Shown here: in pieces, positions 12,833 to 21,492 of the stretch | How the letters are laid out: each line of letters opens with the position of its first letter | Position numbering within the stretch: position 1 is the stretch's first letter | Origin: Oscillospiraceae bacterium | GTDB lineage: Bacteria; Bacillota_A; Clostridia; Oscillospirales; Oscillospiraceae | Length of the DNA stretch: 28,826 nt | NCBI GenBank assembly: GCA_021771675.1 | Contig: JAETOP010000043.1 | Location: 1 to 28,826 of the forward strand | Direction of reading: 5' to 3' | Program-made: the position numbers and the translations under genes | The notes under the pieces: model-generated | Seen by the model: the letters and a program-made list of their open reading frames with translations, nothing else | Told to the model about the DNA's origin: nothing | The model's database searches: none

Positions 12833-14257
12833 TTAAACCACCTGCCTTGCCGTAGTCGCCATCAATTCTGTCCACGGGCAGAAACGGATGGCCGCCAAGC
12901 TCCCACAGAGAGAGTGGATGCCGCACTCCCGGCAGGGAGCGACACTTTCCTCGTAGCAGCTCTCGCACAGATGCACTGGATTCCCAGCGTGATTGATGGC
13001 CGTATGTACCGCTCCGCTGATGACGCTCTTGCACTTGGCGCAGGTGGGGCGGCAGGTCTTGCAGTAGAAGGCCCCATCCACATGATGGGAGGATGCCATG
13101 GGAACTTCCTGGCCGCACTCCTTGCAGACCACCTTTCGCTCACATCTGTGACAGCTTGCGTCGTGGCTATAATCTATCGTATCCCCGCAACAGGGGCAAA
13201 GCGACAGGCTTCCAATGGTCATTGGCGTATAGTCCTGCGGCCAGCCTTTCAACAGGGACACAATAGCGTAGCCACACTCATAATCCGGATAGTGGTGGGC
13301 ATCATCCGCTGTAATGAGGTATTGCCTCGTATCGTCACTCTTGTTTTTTACTGTCCAGAGGTTGGGCATTCCCAAGCATTCGGCGACAGCTCTCTGCACA
13401 AGGTCGCGGTAGAGATCCCGCTGCGCGGCATCGTCAGACGGGTAGAGCCGGGACTGCAACAGCACACCCTCATGGTAGCAGAAAATCTCTCTGGTGATCC
13501 GGGGGACTTTATGGTAGTCGGAAGTAATATCTTCATCCACTGTGAAGAAGATCATGCTCACCGCATCGCCCATATAGGAATAACAGCCTGCCCGGTAACC
13601 GCCGTCGTCCAAGCAATGGCAGGAGCGCCAGGTATCATCCTTATTGGACATCTCCAGAAAATCGCAGGGATGAATGGACAGCACGCCGGTCTTGGGGATA
13701 CGGACAGGATTGAGAGAGTCGGCCAAGCGGGCAAATACAGCATTATAGGGGCAGATGGTTTTCACCGTGACCCCGCCGTCTGCGTCCTGCTCCACCTTCT
13801 CCTTCGTAAACTTGTCCAGCCCAAAGTGAAGACACAGCTTATTGATGATCCGACTGGCCTTTTGCCCGGGTGCGCAGGTGATCCCCCCATACTGCTCAAT
13901 GCGGGGCAGCATCTCTGAATCCGGCACACGGCTGTAGCTGGCGGTGGCGCAGTCCAAAGCGATATCAAAGTTGTCCAGAGCATCCCCGGAAAGGCCGCAC
14001 TCTCTCGCCAGTTCCATCATCTCGAACTTTGCCTCATCCACGATGTTGTGATCCAGTTCCCGTTCCTCGGAGAAACGGAATACCAGCGCCAACGACCGCT
14101 CATCCCAGTTGGGGTGCTTGCTCAGCAGCGAATACAGGGTCTTTTTGCTGTACCACCACCCCTCCAGGTTTTCCATAACGCCCTTTTCGGTGAAAGGGAT
14201 TTTGTATTTGTGCATCACATCGTAAAACTGATGCTTCAAAAGTTCCTTATCCATCAT
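12833..14257 (-). CDS. Zinc-ribbon protein of the replication operon, function unknown
   Basis: A 474-residue protein. The C-terminal 110 residues carry at least four CxxC pairs (CPCCGD, CHRCERKVVCKECG, CKTCRPTCAKCK, CESCYEESVAPCREC), so several zinc ribbons or LIM-like knuckles are likely. The middle (TWRSCHCLDDGGYRAGCYSY, then SMIFFTV) resembles the core of the PcfJ-like protein in the same operon (LNHCIANSERYW, then SYLLFL): His-Cys, glycine-rich turn and hydrophobic strand. A distant relationship to PcfJ is my inference. ATG at 14255-14257; no enzyme motif. Confidence 0.65.
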   Translation of the reverse strand: MMDKELLKHQFYDVMHKYKIPFTEKGVMENLEGWWYSKKTLYSLLSKHPNWDERSLALVFRFSEERELDHNIVDEAKFEMMELARECGLSGDALDNFDIALDCATASYSRVPDSEMLPRIEQYGGITCAPGQKASRIINKLCLHFGLDKFTKEKVEQDADGGVTVKTICPYNAVFARLADSLNPVRIPKTGVLSIHPCDFLEMSNKDDTWRSCHCLDDGGYRAGCYSYMGDAVSMIFFTVDEDITSDYHKVPRITREIFCYHEGVLLQSRLYPSDDAAQRDLYRDLVQRAVAECLGMPNLWTVKNKSDDTRQYLITADDAHHYPDYECGYAIVSLLKGWPQDYTPMTIGSLSLCPCCGDTIDYSHDASCHRCERKVVCKECGQEVPMASSHHVDGAFYCKTCRPTCAKCKSVISGAVHTAINHAGNPVHLCESCYEESVAPCRECGIHSLCGSLAAIRFCPWTELMATTARQVV

Positions 14258-14304
14258 TTAGTCCGCCTTTCATTTCTAAAATTGTAAACAGGTAAAGTCC
14301 TGTT

Positions 14305-15006
14305 TTACATCAGCTCAGGTTTGTTTTTGGCACCGCTGTCCAGACAATGGTTGGGGTCAAATGCTTTGCCCTCCGCATAGCCAGCGGCGACGAATTTTCG
14401 CCGCCACCCATCGGCCCGGATTTTCCCGAATGCCTGCGGCTTATTCATATCCTTCATAGAGTCCTCCACAGCCTGGGGGACTTTCAGGACAAGGCCCCAT
14501 TCCTGATGTTCCTCATCCTGCTCATCGTAAGCGGCCTGTAGCCCGCTGCAAAACCCGGCGCCATAGGCGTTGCACATCTCACGGATCTCCGTGGCCGTGC
14601 AGCCGGCCCGGCGGTTTCGTTCCCGAATCTGCCGGCACCGAATTTCAACGCACTCATAGGCATAAAGAAAAATCCTCTTGCAGACAGCGAAATCGTCCTC
14701 AAAGCCCACAAAGCCGATATATACCGTCTTGGCCTTGTATTGTTTCCAACGAAACGCCTTGCAGCAGTGACGCCCTGCGATAATAGAGGCCAGTGAAACG
14801 GCCCAGGAGTCGGTCATGGCGGTGCAGGTCACATTGACTTTTTCCCGCACCACTTTCTCGCTTTTCTGCTCACCGATCTCCTCCGGGGTCAGTTTGTTTT
14901 TTACCATCAGCTCCCTGGCCTTCAGCAAGGCCGCCTTTGCCTCGTTCTCGTTGGGGCTGGTAGCCAAAGCCAGCAAGGCGGCGATTTTTTCCTTGATTCT
15001 GCTCAA
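14305..15006 (-). CDS. DUF2786-domain protein
   Basis: A 233-residue protein. The N-terminal 50 residues (IKEKIAALLALATSPNENEA, then AALLKARELMVKN) match the DUF2786 helical domain. The middle (KVNVTCTAMTDSWAVSLASIIAGRHCCKAF) and the following cysteine/arginine-rich helix form the second domain usual in these proteins. DUF2786 proteins are common in phages and conjugative elements; their function is not known, though nucleic-acid binding is often suggested. AGGAGG lies before the ATG at 15006. A perfect 10-bp hairpin (15035-15060) separates it from the upstream gene. Confidence 0.8.
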   Translation of the reverse strand: MSRIKEKIAALLALATSPNENEAKAALLKARELMVKNKLTPEEIGEQKSEKVVREKVNVTCTAMTDSWAVSLASIIAGRHCCKAFRWKQYKAKTVYIGFVGFEDDFAVCKRIFLYAYECVEIRCRQIRERNRRAGCTATEIREMCNAYGAGFCSGLQAAYDEQDEEHQEWGLVLKVPQAVEDSMKDMNKPQAFGKIRADGWRRKFVAAGYAEGKAFDPNHCLDSGAKNKPELM

Positions 15007-15034
15007 AATAAAATCCTCCTATTTTGCAGGGGCA

Positions 15035-15060
15035 GGGAGAGGGTGTGCTGACCCTCTCCC
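15035..15060 (-). other. Hairpin between operon genes
   Basis: GGGAGAGGGT (15035-15044) pairs with ACCCTCTCCC (15051-15060). It lies between the sigma-like gene and the DUF2786 gene, without a T run, just upstream of the DUF2786 ribosome binding site. It may be an RNA-stability or processing element. Confidence 0.5.
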
Positions 15061-15070
15061 CGCCATTGAC

Positions 15071-15442
15071 TTATGCGGCCAGCGCGTACTCCCAACAGGG
15101 GTCACGCTCGGCCAGCTCCTCCATAGAAATGACTGCGTTCCGAAGGCCATAGGGCGCTTCTGTGAGTCCAAACTTTGCCTTGGGGCTGCCGCAGGAAAGC
15201 ATCTCATATTGCAGCTGGGCAAAAATGTGGACTTTGAGGCTGCTCCCCTTTTGGGGGTCATACCGTTCCACTGCCCGGATCAGCCGCTCGGCCAAAGCCT
15301 GATACACATCCTGCCGGTCCAAATGAGCCCCGACAATCAATGTATAATTCTGCCGGATCACAACATCAATGCACCAAAGGTATTGCTCCACGATTTGATT
15401 TCTGGCCTCGATAGAGCGGATAGTTCCTTCCATTTTTCTCAT
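15071..15442 (-). CDS. Sigma-70 region-2-like protein
   Basis: A 123-residue protein. Residues 33-83 (IVGAHLDRQDVYQALAERLI, then RAVERYDPQKGSSLKVHIFA) follow region 2 of sigma-70 factors: an acidic region with DVYQ, the AVERYDP-x-x-G hallmark and a following helix. After it comes YGLRNAVISMEELAE, similar to the linker after region 2.4. Region 4, which reads the -35 box, is missing, so this is a truncated or specialised sigma-like factor, or a protein that merely shares the fold. It overlaps the upstream gene by 4 bases (ATGA at 15439). It might steer RNA polymerase to element promoters. Confidence 0.6.
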   Translation of the reverse strand: MRKMEGTIRSIEARNQIVEQYLWCIDVVIRQNYTLIVGAHLDRQDVYQALAERLIRAVERYDPQKGSSLKVHIFAQLQYEMLSCGSPKAKFGLTEAPYGLRNAVISMEELAERDPCWEYALAA

Positions 15443-15879
15443 CCTTTCAATAGTTCATCTACACTTTTTCCGTAAAAGTCCTTGAACAATTTCATGTACC
15501 GCTCAACAGCTTCATGCTTGAGCGGCCTACCTGCCTTCAGTGATGTGATAGACCACAAAATCATCTCCTCCTCCGGCACGGAGTTTGGGGATGTGTACCA
15601 CTTTCTGCCGTCATACCTCGGCTTGGGTGGCATTGTAATCTCTCTAATATCCTCCATTGTGGTCGCTTTCAGGATCATCTTGGCTTTCTTCGCCATGATA
15701 CTGTCAAGAATTTTCTCGTCATAGCCCTCTTTTGCATACCAGTTCAGCATCCCATGCACTCTTTTGAGTGCGATATACTTGGCGTCCAGAATCTTCTCCG
15801 GTGTGACGCCACTCTCCACAAGAAGATTTCCTATGGCCATGTAGAGAGAAAGGCGCCTCGGCGGCATGGGCTCCATCAT
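15439..15879 (-). CDS. Hypothetical protein (146 aa)
   Basis: A 146-residue mainly helical, basic protein: ILDAKYIALKRVHGMLNWYA and LKHEAVERYMKLFKDFYG are visible helices around a proline-rich middle (ITMPPKPRYDGRKWYTSPNS). The ATG at 15877-15879 follows GAGGTGAAC, and a second ATG lies directly after. The 4-base overlap with the sigma-like gene downstream suggests coupled translation and perhaps a shared function. Family not recognised. Confidence 0.7.
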   Translation of the reverse strand: MMEPMPPRRLSLYMAIGNLLVESGVTPEKILDAKYIALKRVHGMLNWYAKEGYDEKILDSIMAKKAKMILKATTMEDIREITMPPKPRYDGRKWYTSPNSVPEEEMILWSITSLKAGRPLKHEAVERYMKLFKDFYGKSVDELLKG

Positions 15880-15892
15880 AGCTGTTCACCTC

Positions 15893-18052
15893 TCATGCCG
15901 CATTTTCCATCAGGTCACGAGTCAGTACATCGACCAGCAAATGGCCTGCAAGGTTCCCGGTGTGGATGATAACCCGGTCTGTCCGCATCTGGGCAAATTC
16001 CTCCAGGCGCAGCAGTTTACTGACCTGCGCCAATTTTCGATCCTCATCGTCAATGCGCTTTGCCACGACATTCTGCCATTTTAGCAGAAACGCCCGGACA
16101 TCTTTAATATCCTTCTCGTTTTGGCGATCAAATTCCGTCCTAACCTGGCGTACCGTGCCGTTGGGTTCCACCTCCAGGGTGTAATATGAGCGTTCCGGCT
16201 CCTGCGTTTTCCGCAGAAAAAGCAGATAACTCTCCCGGCGCTCAATGCGCTCCCAGTACCGCTCGCTGTTGGCAATACAGTGATTCAGGTGGTCACCCTC
16301 CAAAATAATGTCCTCGATTTTCTCCGGAACCACGACCATGTACGGCTCACCCGCATACTCGAATTTCTCTTTGATGGAGTTGTATATCTTCTCCACATGG
16401 GGATATTTCTTCAGAATTTCCCCCGCCCGGATGGTCAGGTTGCGGTCTTTCCCCTTTTGGGCAAGTTCATCGTGGCGGAGCTTCAGCTTCCGCACCTTGT
16501 AGACAATTTCATCATTGACATTCATCCCGAAACGGGTCGCCATAGAGAGATAGTCCGTCCAGGTAATCAGAACCTCACGGCTGGTCATGCCCAGCTCCCG
16601 CATTTGACGCTGAACATAATTTGCAATCTGCGGGACGCTCATCCGATCAACAATGAACTGGATGTTTTGGTAGCAAATGTTTTCGTGCCAAAGCCATGCA
16701 ATTACTTCATCAGGCATCGGCTTGCCGGACACCCGCTCAAACTGCAGCCAGTCCAAAACCTCCAGACCGCCATCAATATTTCTCAGCCGCTTCAGGGCCT
16801 GTTGGCTGACGCCCAAAATCCTATGAAGGGCAGTCTCCTCACTTTTCCCAAAGCGCCGCTGGTAGTCATAATAGCGGTGCGTACACTGCCTCACCATCCG
16901 ATACAGCCCGGCCTTGGCCAGCTGTTCCAACATTGGGACACACTCCAAAACTGCCAGATACTTTTCCGGGTCAACAGGCCCCTTGCGAATTATCTCCGGT
17001 AGGCCCGTCATGCGGAGCTCCTTTTTTGCCAAAGTAGGAATCGTCTTGCCATAAACCGCTCCATCACCATCGCCGCTCCATCCAGGAGAGCAGGCGGCGG
17101 TTGCAATCCACCGCGTGGCCCTGTGCTTATAGTCGCCCCAGTAGTAGGCTCTGGGATGACTGGCCTCGGCATCGTAGATCACCCGACGGATTTCTCTGGC
17201 CTCAATCTCTGGGGCAAGGTATTCTCCCTTGGAATAATGACGCCTTGCTTTGAACTCACGGATGAGAAACCCATCCTTGCATCGTTGGAGCAAATATACC
17301 CAGACAGACTCAGTCCAGATAGGCCCCATTCTTCCAACTGCCTTATAGACGATCTTGCGCCCACACCGGGGACACCGCCCCTCTTTGTTATGACGGGGCT
17401 TGTGGATGGGAACTTCCTTTTCGCAGTAGGAGCAATACCCAGAGCTGACACCCCGCTTATAACGGTAGAAAATAAAGTTTTCCGGGATGCCTACCTTGTC
17501 CACCCAATGCGTCCAGTCCTTGGGAAGTGCGGGGACTCTCTTCAAGTCCTCATCCCACGGGTCAGTCTCCCGCCTGTGCCGACGCTCCAAAGCCTCCTCA
17601 CAGAGCTTTCTCTGGTATTGAAGCACACCTCTGGGGCGTGCCTCGGTACCCAGAAAGTCTTGGATCAGCTTGGCATCCTTGTCGGATATCCAATTTCCCT
17701 CGGCGTTGGTCGCACAGGAAGGGTAGTCCAAATGATCCAGCATAGCCGTGCGCCACTTCCCGGAGATGTAGTCAAAGGTGAGGTGCCGCCGTTCCTTTCG
17801 ATCTATAAAGACCTCATAGGCCGGCTCTCTTGCCCCCAGCTTCATCGGCTCCGGGAAATAGATGGCCAGCTTTAGCCGGTCACCCTCCACCATGCAGCGG
17901 AAAAACATCCCGTATTGATAGCACTCCCTTTTCCACTCATTGCCCCACAAGTCGGTGTGGATAGCGGTGTGGAGTTGATCCTTTCGGGCCAGATTCATCA
18001 TTTTTGGTGTAGCCATTAGGGGCTTCATCGCCATCAGCTCACTTTTCAGCAA
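15893..18052 (-). CDS. pcfJ: PcfJ-like protein
   Basis: About 719 residues. The family signature lies in the last third: EGDHLNHCIANSERYW, then SYLLFLRKTQEPERSYYTLEV, as in PcfJ of plasmid pCF10 and its many relatives on integrative elements. A zinc ribbon (CSYCEKEVPIH to CPRCGRK) lies near residue 230. The frame is open to 18094, but that start lies deep in the upstream gene; a TTG at 18050-18052 has GGAGGT 9 bases before it, and an ATG at 18032-18034 is the other option. PcfJ is encoded with conjugation and replication genes but has no assigned biochemical role. Confidence 0.85.
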   Translation of the reverse strand: MLKSELMAMKPLMATPKMMNLARKDQLHTAIHTDLWGNEWKRECYQYGMFFRCMVEGDRLKLAIYFPEPMKLGAREPAYEVFIDRKERRHLTFDYISGKWRTAMLDHLDYPSCATNAEGNWISDKDAKLIQDFLGTEARPRGVLQYQRKLCEEALERRHRRETDPWDEDLKRVPALPKDWTHWVDKVGIPENFIFYRYKRGVSSGYCSYCEKEVPIHKPRHNKEGRCPRCGRKIVYKAVGRMGPIWTESVWVYLLQRCKDGFLIREFKARRHYSKGEYLAPEIEAREIRRVIYDAEASHPRAYYWGDYKHRATRWIATAACSPGWSGDGDGAVYGKTIPTLAKKELRMTGLPEIIRKGPVDPEKYLAVLECVPMLEQLAKAGLYRMVRQCTHRYYDYQRRFGKSEETALHRILGVSQQALKRLRNIDGGLEVLDWLQFERVSGKPMPDEVIAWLWHENICYQNIQFIVDRMSVPQIANYVQRQMRELGMTSREVLITWTDYLSMATRFGMNVNDEIVYKVRKLKLRHDELAQKGKDRNLTIRAGEILKKYPHVEKIYNSIKEKFEYAGEPYMVVVPEKIEDIILEGDHLNHCIANSERYWERIERRESYLLFLRKTQEPERSYYTLEVEPNGTVRQVRTEFDRQNEKDIKDVRAFLLKWQNVVAKRIDDEDRKLAQVSKLLRLEEFAQMRTDRVIIHTGNLAGHLLVDVLTRDLMENAA

Positions 18053-18597
18053 GGTGCTTCCACCTCCTCTTTTTCTCCGTCCAAGTTGTACCAAGCGTCA
18101 GGCTTCACAGTGTTCCCATCTACCCGAAGGATTGCTACCCGAAGGATCTTCCGTCCATCCGGTGACTCCTGGGCAAAGGCCAGATAATCATCCACCTGTC
18201 CCTTTGCTACGGGCGCAATACCACGCACGATGGTAAAGCCTCTGCTTGCTACACCACGATCCAAATGAACATGTCCATTGCGCTCCCGCAGCGGATGGTC
18301 AACCATATAGGCCAAAGCGTGGAGTAAAAGGCCCTGAAGATCCAGCCGCTGAAGAATTGTCAGCTCGGTACAGGAAATCTTGGTGTCGCTATCATCCTCG
18401 TCCACATCCCCGCCGGCGTTGACCAGGTAATATTCGGAATGCGCCATATCGGGGTAATAGGTAAGACAATCCAAAGGATCCTCTGCACAGTGGAACCCGT
18501 TGGCCCGGCAGTTGGCTTTGTCGGTCACATTTTTACCCATGTGAAACTGATAGCCCCGGCAGATAAGGCCAGGCTTAAATCCCTTGTAGGCAATCAT
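18046..18597 (-). CDS. DUF7666-like protein
   Basis: A 183-residue protein opening with YKGFKPGLICRGYQFHMGK and NGFHCAEDPLDCLTYY, the start shared by a large family of phage and element proteins (annotated DUF7666 in my recollection). The middle is acidic and the C-terminal part contains repeated short strands. It overlaps the PcfK-like gene by 4 bases (ATGA at 18594) and runs a few bases into pcfJ. No known function. Confidence 0.7.
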   Translation of the reverse strand: MIAYKGFKPGLICRGYQFHMGKNVTDKANCRANGFHCAEDPLDCLTYYPDMAHSEYYLVNAGGDVDEDDSDTKISCTELTILQRLDLQGLLLHALAYMVDHPLRERNGHVHLDRGVASRGFTIVRGIAPVAKGQVDDYLAFAQESPDGRKILRVAILRVDGNTVKPDAWYNLDGEKEEVEAPC

Positions 18598-19445
18598 GAA
18601 GCCACCCCCAGCAGAGAGAGCTGTTCATCCTCTGTTTCTTTGGGAGGGGCAGCTTTTTTCTCCTTTTTAGGCGTCTCCTTCTTGGGCTTGGACGACTTTT
18701 TACTCGCCGAACTGCTCTTGCCAAGGTAGGGCCTGGGCTCGAACTTCTCATCGTCCCGATGATCCTCCTCGGCATCAGAGTCACGGAAATATTCCTCCGC
18801 CCACTGATAGCACAGTTCATCGGGGACATCGCCGCCCCAGCCAGCCTGTTCCGGCGTCACATCATTGTCCTTCATCTCCTGCTCCAGATACTCCCGGGCC
18901 TTCCGGTTGATATACCAGAAGCAGTGGATCATGCTCTTGAGAGGATGCATGGTGAGCCGGGCAAAGGCCGGATCCTCCAAACACTTGGTCTGGACATACT
19001 CGGAGACGCACTCCTTCATGTTTCTACGGGTAAGCCGCTCGGTGGCGGCGCTGACCTGCTGCATAGAGGCCATCATCACCTCGTCATCGCTCATGGCGGC
19101 GACTCTGGCGATTTCGGCGTCCTCCTTTTCCTTCTTGGCCTTCTGTCTGGCGTCAAACTCCGCTTTGCGCTTGGCTTCCGCCTCCTCGTGGGCCTTGCGT
19201 TTCTCTTCCTCTGTCTGCTCGGCGGTGGGCTGATTGGATTTGCCCTCCGGCTCCTTTGTTTCGCCCATCAGCTTTTCCAGCTCGGCAGGGGCAGCGTCCG
19301 CTTCCGCCTGCTGTTCGGCCTCATCATCAGGCTCCGGGACACCCGTTACAGCGGTCTGTCCCACCTGAAAAGGCTCCACACGCCCCTGTTCAGTTTCGCC
19401 GGTGCCATACCTGCGTTCAGCGTCCAGTTCGGAAAATACACCCAT
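18594..19445 (-). CDS. pcfK: PcfK-like protein (related to the AcrIIA9 family)
   Basis: A 283-residue protein in three parts. The first 60 residues are disordered and acidic. A long charged coiled coil (about 60-120, rich in Glu/Lys/Ala) follows. The folded PcfK-like domain is next (about 120-225: MKECVSEYVQTKCLEDPAFA, CFWYINRKAREYLEQE, DELCYQWAEEYF), ending in a lysine/serine-rich tail and the short motif EDEQLSLLGV. That last motif resembles clamp-binding peptides. The PcfK fold is shared with AcrIIA9, a Cas9 inhibitor, as I recall; whether this protein inhibits Cas9 cannot be read from sequence. GGGAG lies 8 bases before the ATG. Confidence 0.75.
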   Translation of the reverse strand: MGVFSELDAERRYGTGETEQGRVEPFQVGQTAVTGVPEPDDEAEQQAEADAAPAELEKLMGETKEPEGKSNQPTAEQTEEEKRKAHEEAEAKRKAEFDARQKAKKEKEDAEIARVAAMSDDEVMMASMQQVSAATERLTRRNMKECVSEYVQTKCLEDPAFARLTMHPLKSMIHCFWYINRKAREYLEQEMKDNDVTPEQAGWGGDVPDELCYQWAEEYFRDSDAEEDHRDDEKFEPRPYLGKSSSASKKSSKPKKETPKKEKKAAPPKETEDEQLSLLGVAS

Positions 19446-19472
19446 TGTCTATGCTCCCTTCAAAATAGTGAT

Positions 19473-19502
19473 GGCACGATACGGCGTTGCCCGCATCGTG
19501 CC
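19473..19502 (-). other. Hairpin in the leader before pcfK
   Basis: GGCACGAT (19473-19480) pairs with ATCGTGCC (19495-19502), and inner bases extend the stem to about 12 pairs with one wobble. It separates the 81-aa gene from pcfK and has no T run. Confidence 0.5.
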
Positions 19503-19515
19503 TCATTTCATGTAG

Positions 19516-19761
19516 TCAGACCTCATAGACCAGTGTGCTGAAAGCGTCAAAGCAATAGCACACCACTCTGGAGAACTGACCAGCCCTACACTGAATTTTT
19601 TTCTGGATGGCAAGCGCCGCCTGTTCCTTTTCAGGCTCACCCCAGCCATTCCAGACCATAGCTGTGAAATAGCGGCCCTCTGGACTGTATCGCACTTCGG
19701 CGCCCAGAGCCTTACAAACCGCAAGCATCTCTTCCAGCTGCTTTCCATCTGTATCAACCAT
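19516..19761 (-). CDS. Small hypothetical protein (81 aa)
   Basis: About 81 residues from the ATG at 19759-19761, which overlaps the end of the primase gene by 8 bases. Sequence pattern: a helix (KQLEEMLAVCKALGAEV), a strand pair (YSPEGRYFTAMVWNGWGEP), a helix, then RVVCYCFDAFSTLVYEV. A longer start at 19782 exists. It is compact and soluble with no recognised family. Tight coupling to the primase suggests a replication role. Confidence 0.6.
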   Translation of the reverse strand: MVDTDGKQLEEMLAVCKALGAEVRYSPEGRYFTAMVWNGWGEPEKEQAALAIQKKIQCRAGQFSRVVCYCFDAFSTLVYEV

Positions 19762-21484
19762 TCCTGCCGTCCACCTGCCCATCTGTATCCTCTGTCATAG
19801 AGCGGGCAAGAGCCGGGGAAAAGCGGACCTTTACAAATTCCCCCTTGTCGCAGTAGAAGTACCGCCGCTCCACACCGTCAAACAGTTCAATCACATCTGA
19901 CGGCGCAACGCTGCGGCCACGATACCCTGCGGGGAGGTCGTCGTTGAAGTCCTCAAAGATCCTTCCCAGTGTTTCCGCTTCCGTCTGTGCCGTGGGTATT
20001 ATCATCCGGCCTTCATGCACCAGACAATACTCAGCGGCTGGCGGTTGCTTGTAGCCCTCATCCAGCAAAACTTTGATGCCTTGGAACGCAAAGGGCTTTG
20101 TCTGCCCGTTGGAGAAATCAAGCTGATAGATCCGAAAGCTCTGCTCACGGCGCTGCTTTTCCAGCAGTTCCAGCAGTTCCCTGTCGCTCTGGCAGTAAGC
20201 GGCGTACTCTGGGGCAGTCAAGCCAAGAAAATCGCCAAGCGTTTCCCCAGGCCCGGCCCCATCATGCCATGCCTCCGCACAGTCCCGGATATACCCGAAA
20301 TCGCACCGACCAGACAAAAATAATCCCTTGAAATTCATTTTTCCCTCATCTCCTGCGCTCTGCGTTTTGCGTTTGAGCGCAATCCGCCAGTCGTCAACCC
20401 CCTTATAGTTAGGGTTCCAGGTCAACGATTGACACTTCATTCCATGTTGCCTTGCCAGCAGATAGAGCTTTGAGGCCCCAAGGGCTACGGCGTCGTTGCT
20501 GAACTTGTCCATATCATGGGCTTCGATCAGCTCCTCCGTCCCGTTTTCACGGAGCCGGGGCAAAACCGCCTTTAATCCGCTGAGATTATTGGCTCCCTGA
20601 ACAGACAGGAATGTCCGCTCCATCAGGCAGTGGGCAATTCCGGCCTTCAGGCACCCCTCTGTCACATAGACTACCCGTGCGTAGGGGTCGCCTATGAAAT
20701 TGACTGGGCTGCCGGAGGAGGCTCCCTTGTGCTTGGTGGATGTAGAAAACCAGATGTACTTTGTGCCTTCGTCCTCCGGGTCGTCATCGTCATCCTTGAT
20801 CGGTATATCCAGCCGAATCTGCGCCCCTTGTATCAGGCCATCCACATTCCGCACAGGAACGAGGATGCCCGCTGTCCGGGTTCCAAAGTTGACCATCCAT
20901 CTGCCTTTTTTCCCGATGTAGAAACCGGGGACGCCCTCGATCCTGCAGCCTTGAGCCATCAGCTTCTGTGGGATATGGTAGCACTGCTTATAGGACGCCG
21001 TGCTTTTCAGCCCCAGATATTCGATCTGCTCGTCCGTCAGGCCCCGCACATCACGAAGATGCTTTCGATGCGCCTCAGTCAGCGTCAGCAGGCTCAAAAG
21101 AGCCCGCATGGTCTTGTCGATCTCCTCCGGCTCGGCCAGAGGGGATTGCTCGACATTGGGCCTTTCTTTCACCACTGTTTTCGCTTGGGGCAGTTCTATG
21201 GACGGCGTCGCTATATCCTGGCCCAGCAGGTCGATCAGCTCCAGCTTTGCCTCGTCCACGGAGATGTTCCGCAGCCGGGCATAGAGCTGAAACATATGAC
21301 CGCTCTCGCCGCAGCGGTTACAGCGCCATACATCTTTCCTGATATTCAGGTTTAGCTTGCCTTTCCGCTTTTGACAGAAGGGACAGTCCACATAAACACT
21401 GTCGGATAGCTCCCGGCGGACAGGCAGCCGCAGGATTGCCGCAATATCCAGTATGGTAAAAGGATACTCGCCCAGACCGCACAC
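19754..21484 (-). CDS. CHC2 zinc-finger / Toprim-like DNA primase
   Basis: A 576-residue protein with an N-terminal CHC2-type zinc finger (CPFC at 34-37, CNRCG at 55-59) and a Toprim-like core: Glu276 in YVTEGCLKAG and Asp324/Asp326 in EAHDMD. The last 200 residues, after the Toprim part, are extra, with GETLGDFLGLTAPEYAAY and a C-terminal domain not seen in chromosomal DnaG. It probably makes primers for the excised element. The start is odd: the GTG at 21482-21484 has AGGAGG only 1 base away. A CTG 6 bases further in would be better spaced. Confidence 0.8.
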   Translation of the reverse strand: MCGLGEYPFTILDIAAILRLPVRRELSDSVYVDCPFCQKRKGKLNLNIRKDVWRCNRCGESGHMFQLYARLRNISVDEAKLELIDLLGQDIATPSIELPQAKTVVKERPNVEQSPLAEPEEIDKTMRALLSLLTLTEAHRKHLRDVRGLTDEQIEYLGLKSTASYKQCYHIPQKLMAQGCRIEGVPGFYIGKKGRWMVNFGTRTAGILVPVRNVDGLIQGAQIRLDIPIKDDDDDPEDEGTKYIWFSTSTKHKGASSGSPVNFIGDPYARVVYVTEGCLKAGIAHCLMERTFLSVQGANNLSGLKAVLPRLRENGTEELIEAHDMDKFSNDAVALGASKLYLLARQHGMKCQSLTWNPNYKGVDDWRIALKRKTQSAGDEGKMNFKGLFLSGRCDFGYIRDCAEAWHDGAGPGETLGDFLGLTAPEYAAYCQSDRELLELLEKQRREQSFRIYQLDFSNGQTKPFAFQGIKVLLDEGYKQPPAAEYCLVHEGRMIIPTAQTEAETLGRIFEDFNDDLPAGYRGRSVAPSDVIELFDGVERRYFYCDKGEFVKVRFSPALARSMTEDTDGQVDGRNG

Positions 21485-21492
21485 CTCCTTTC

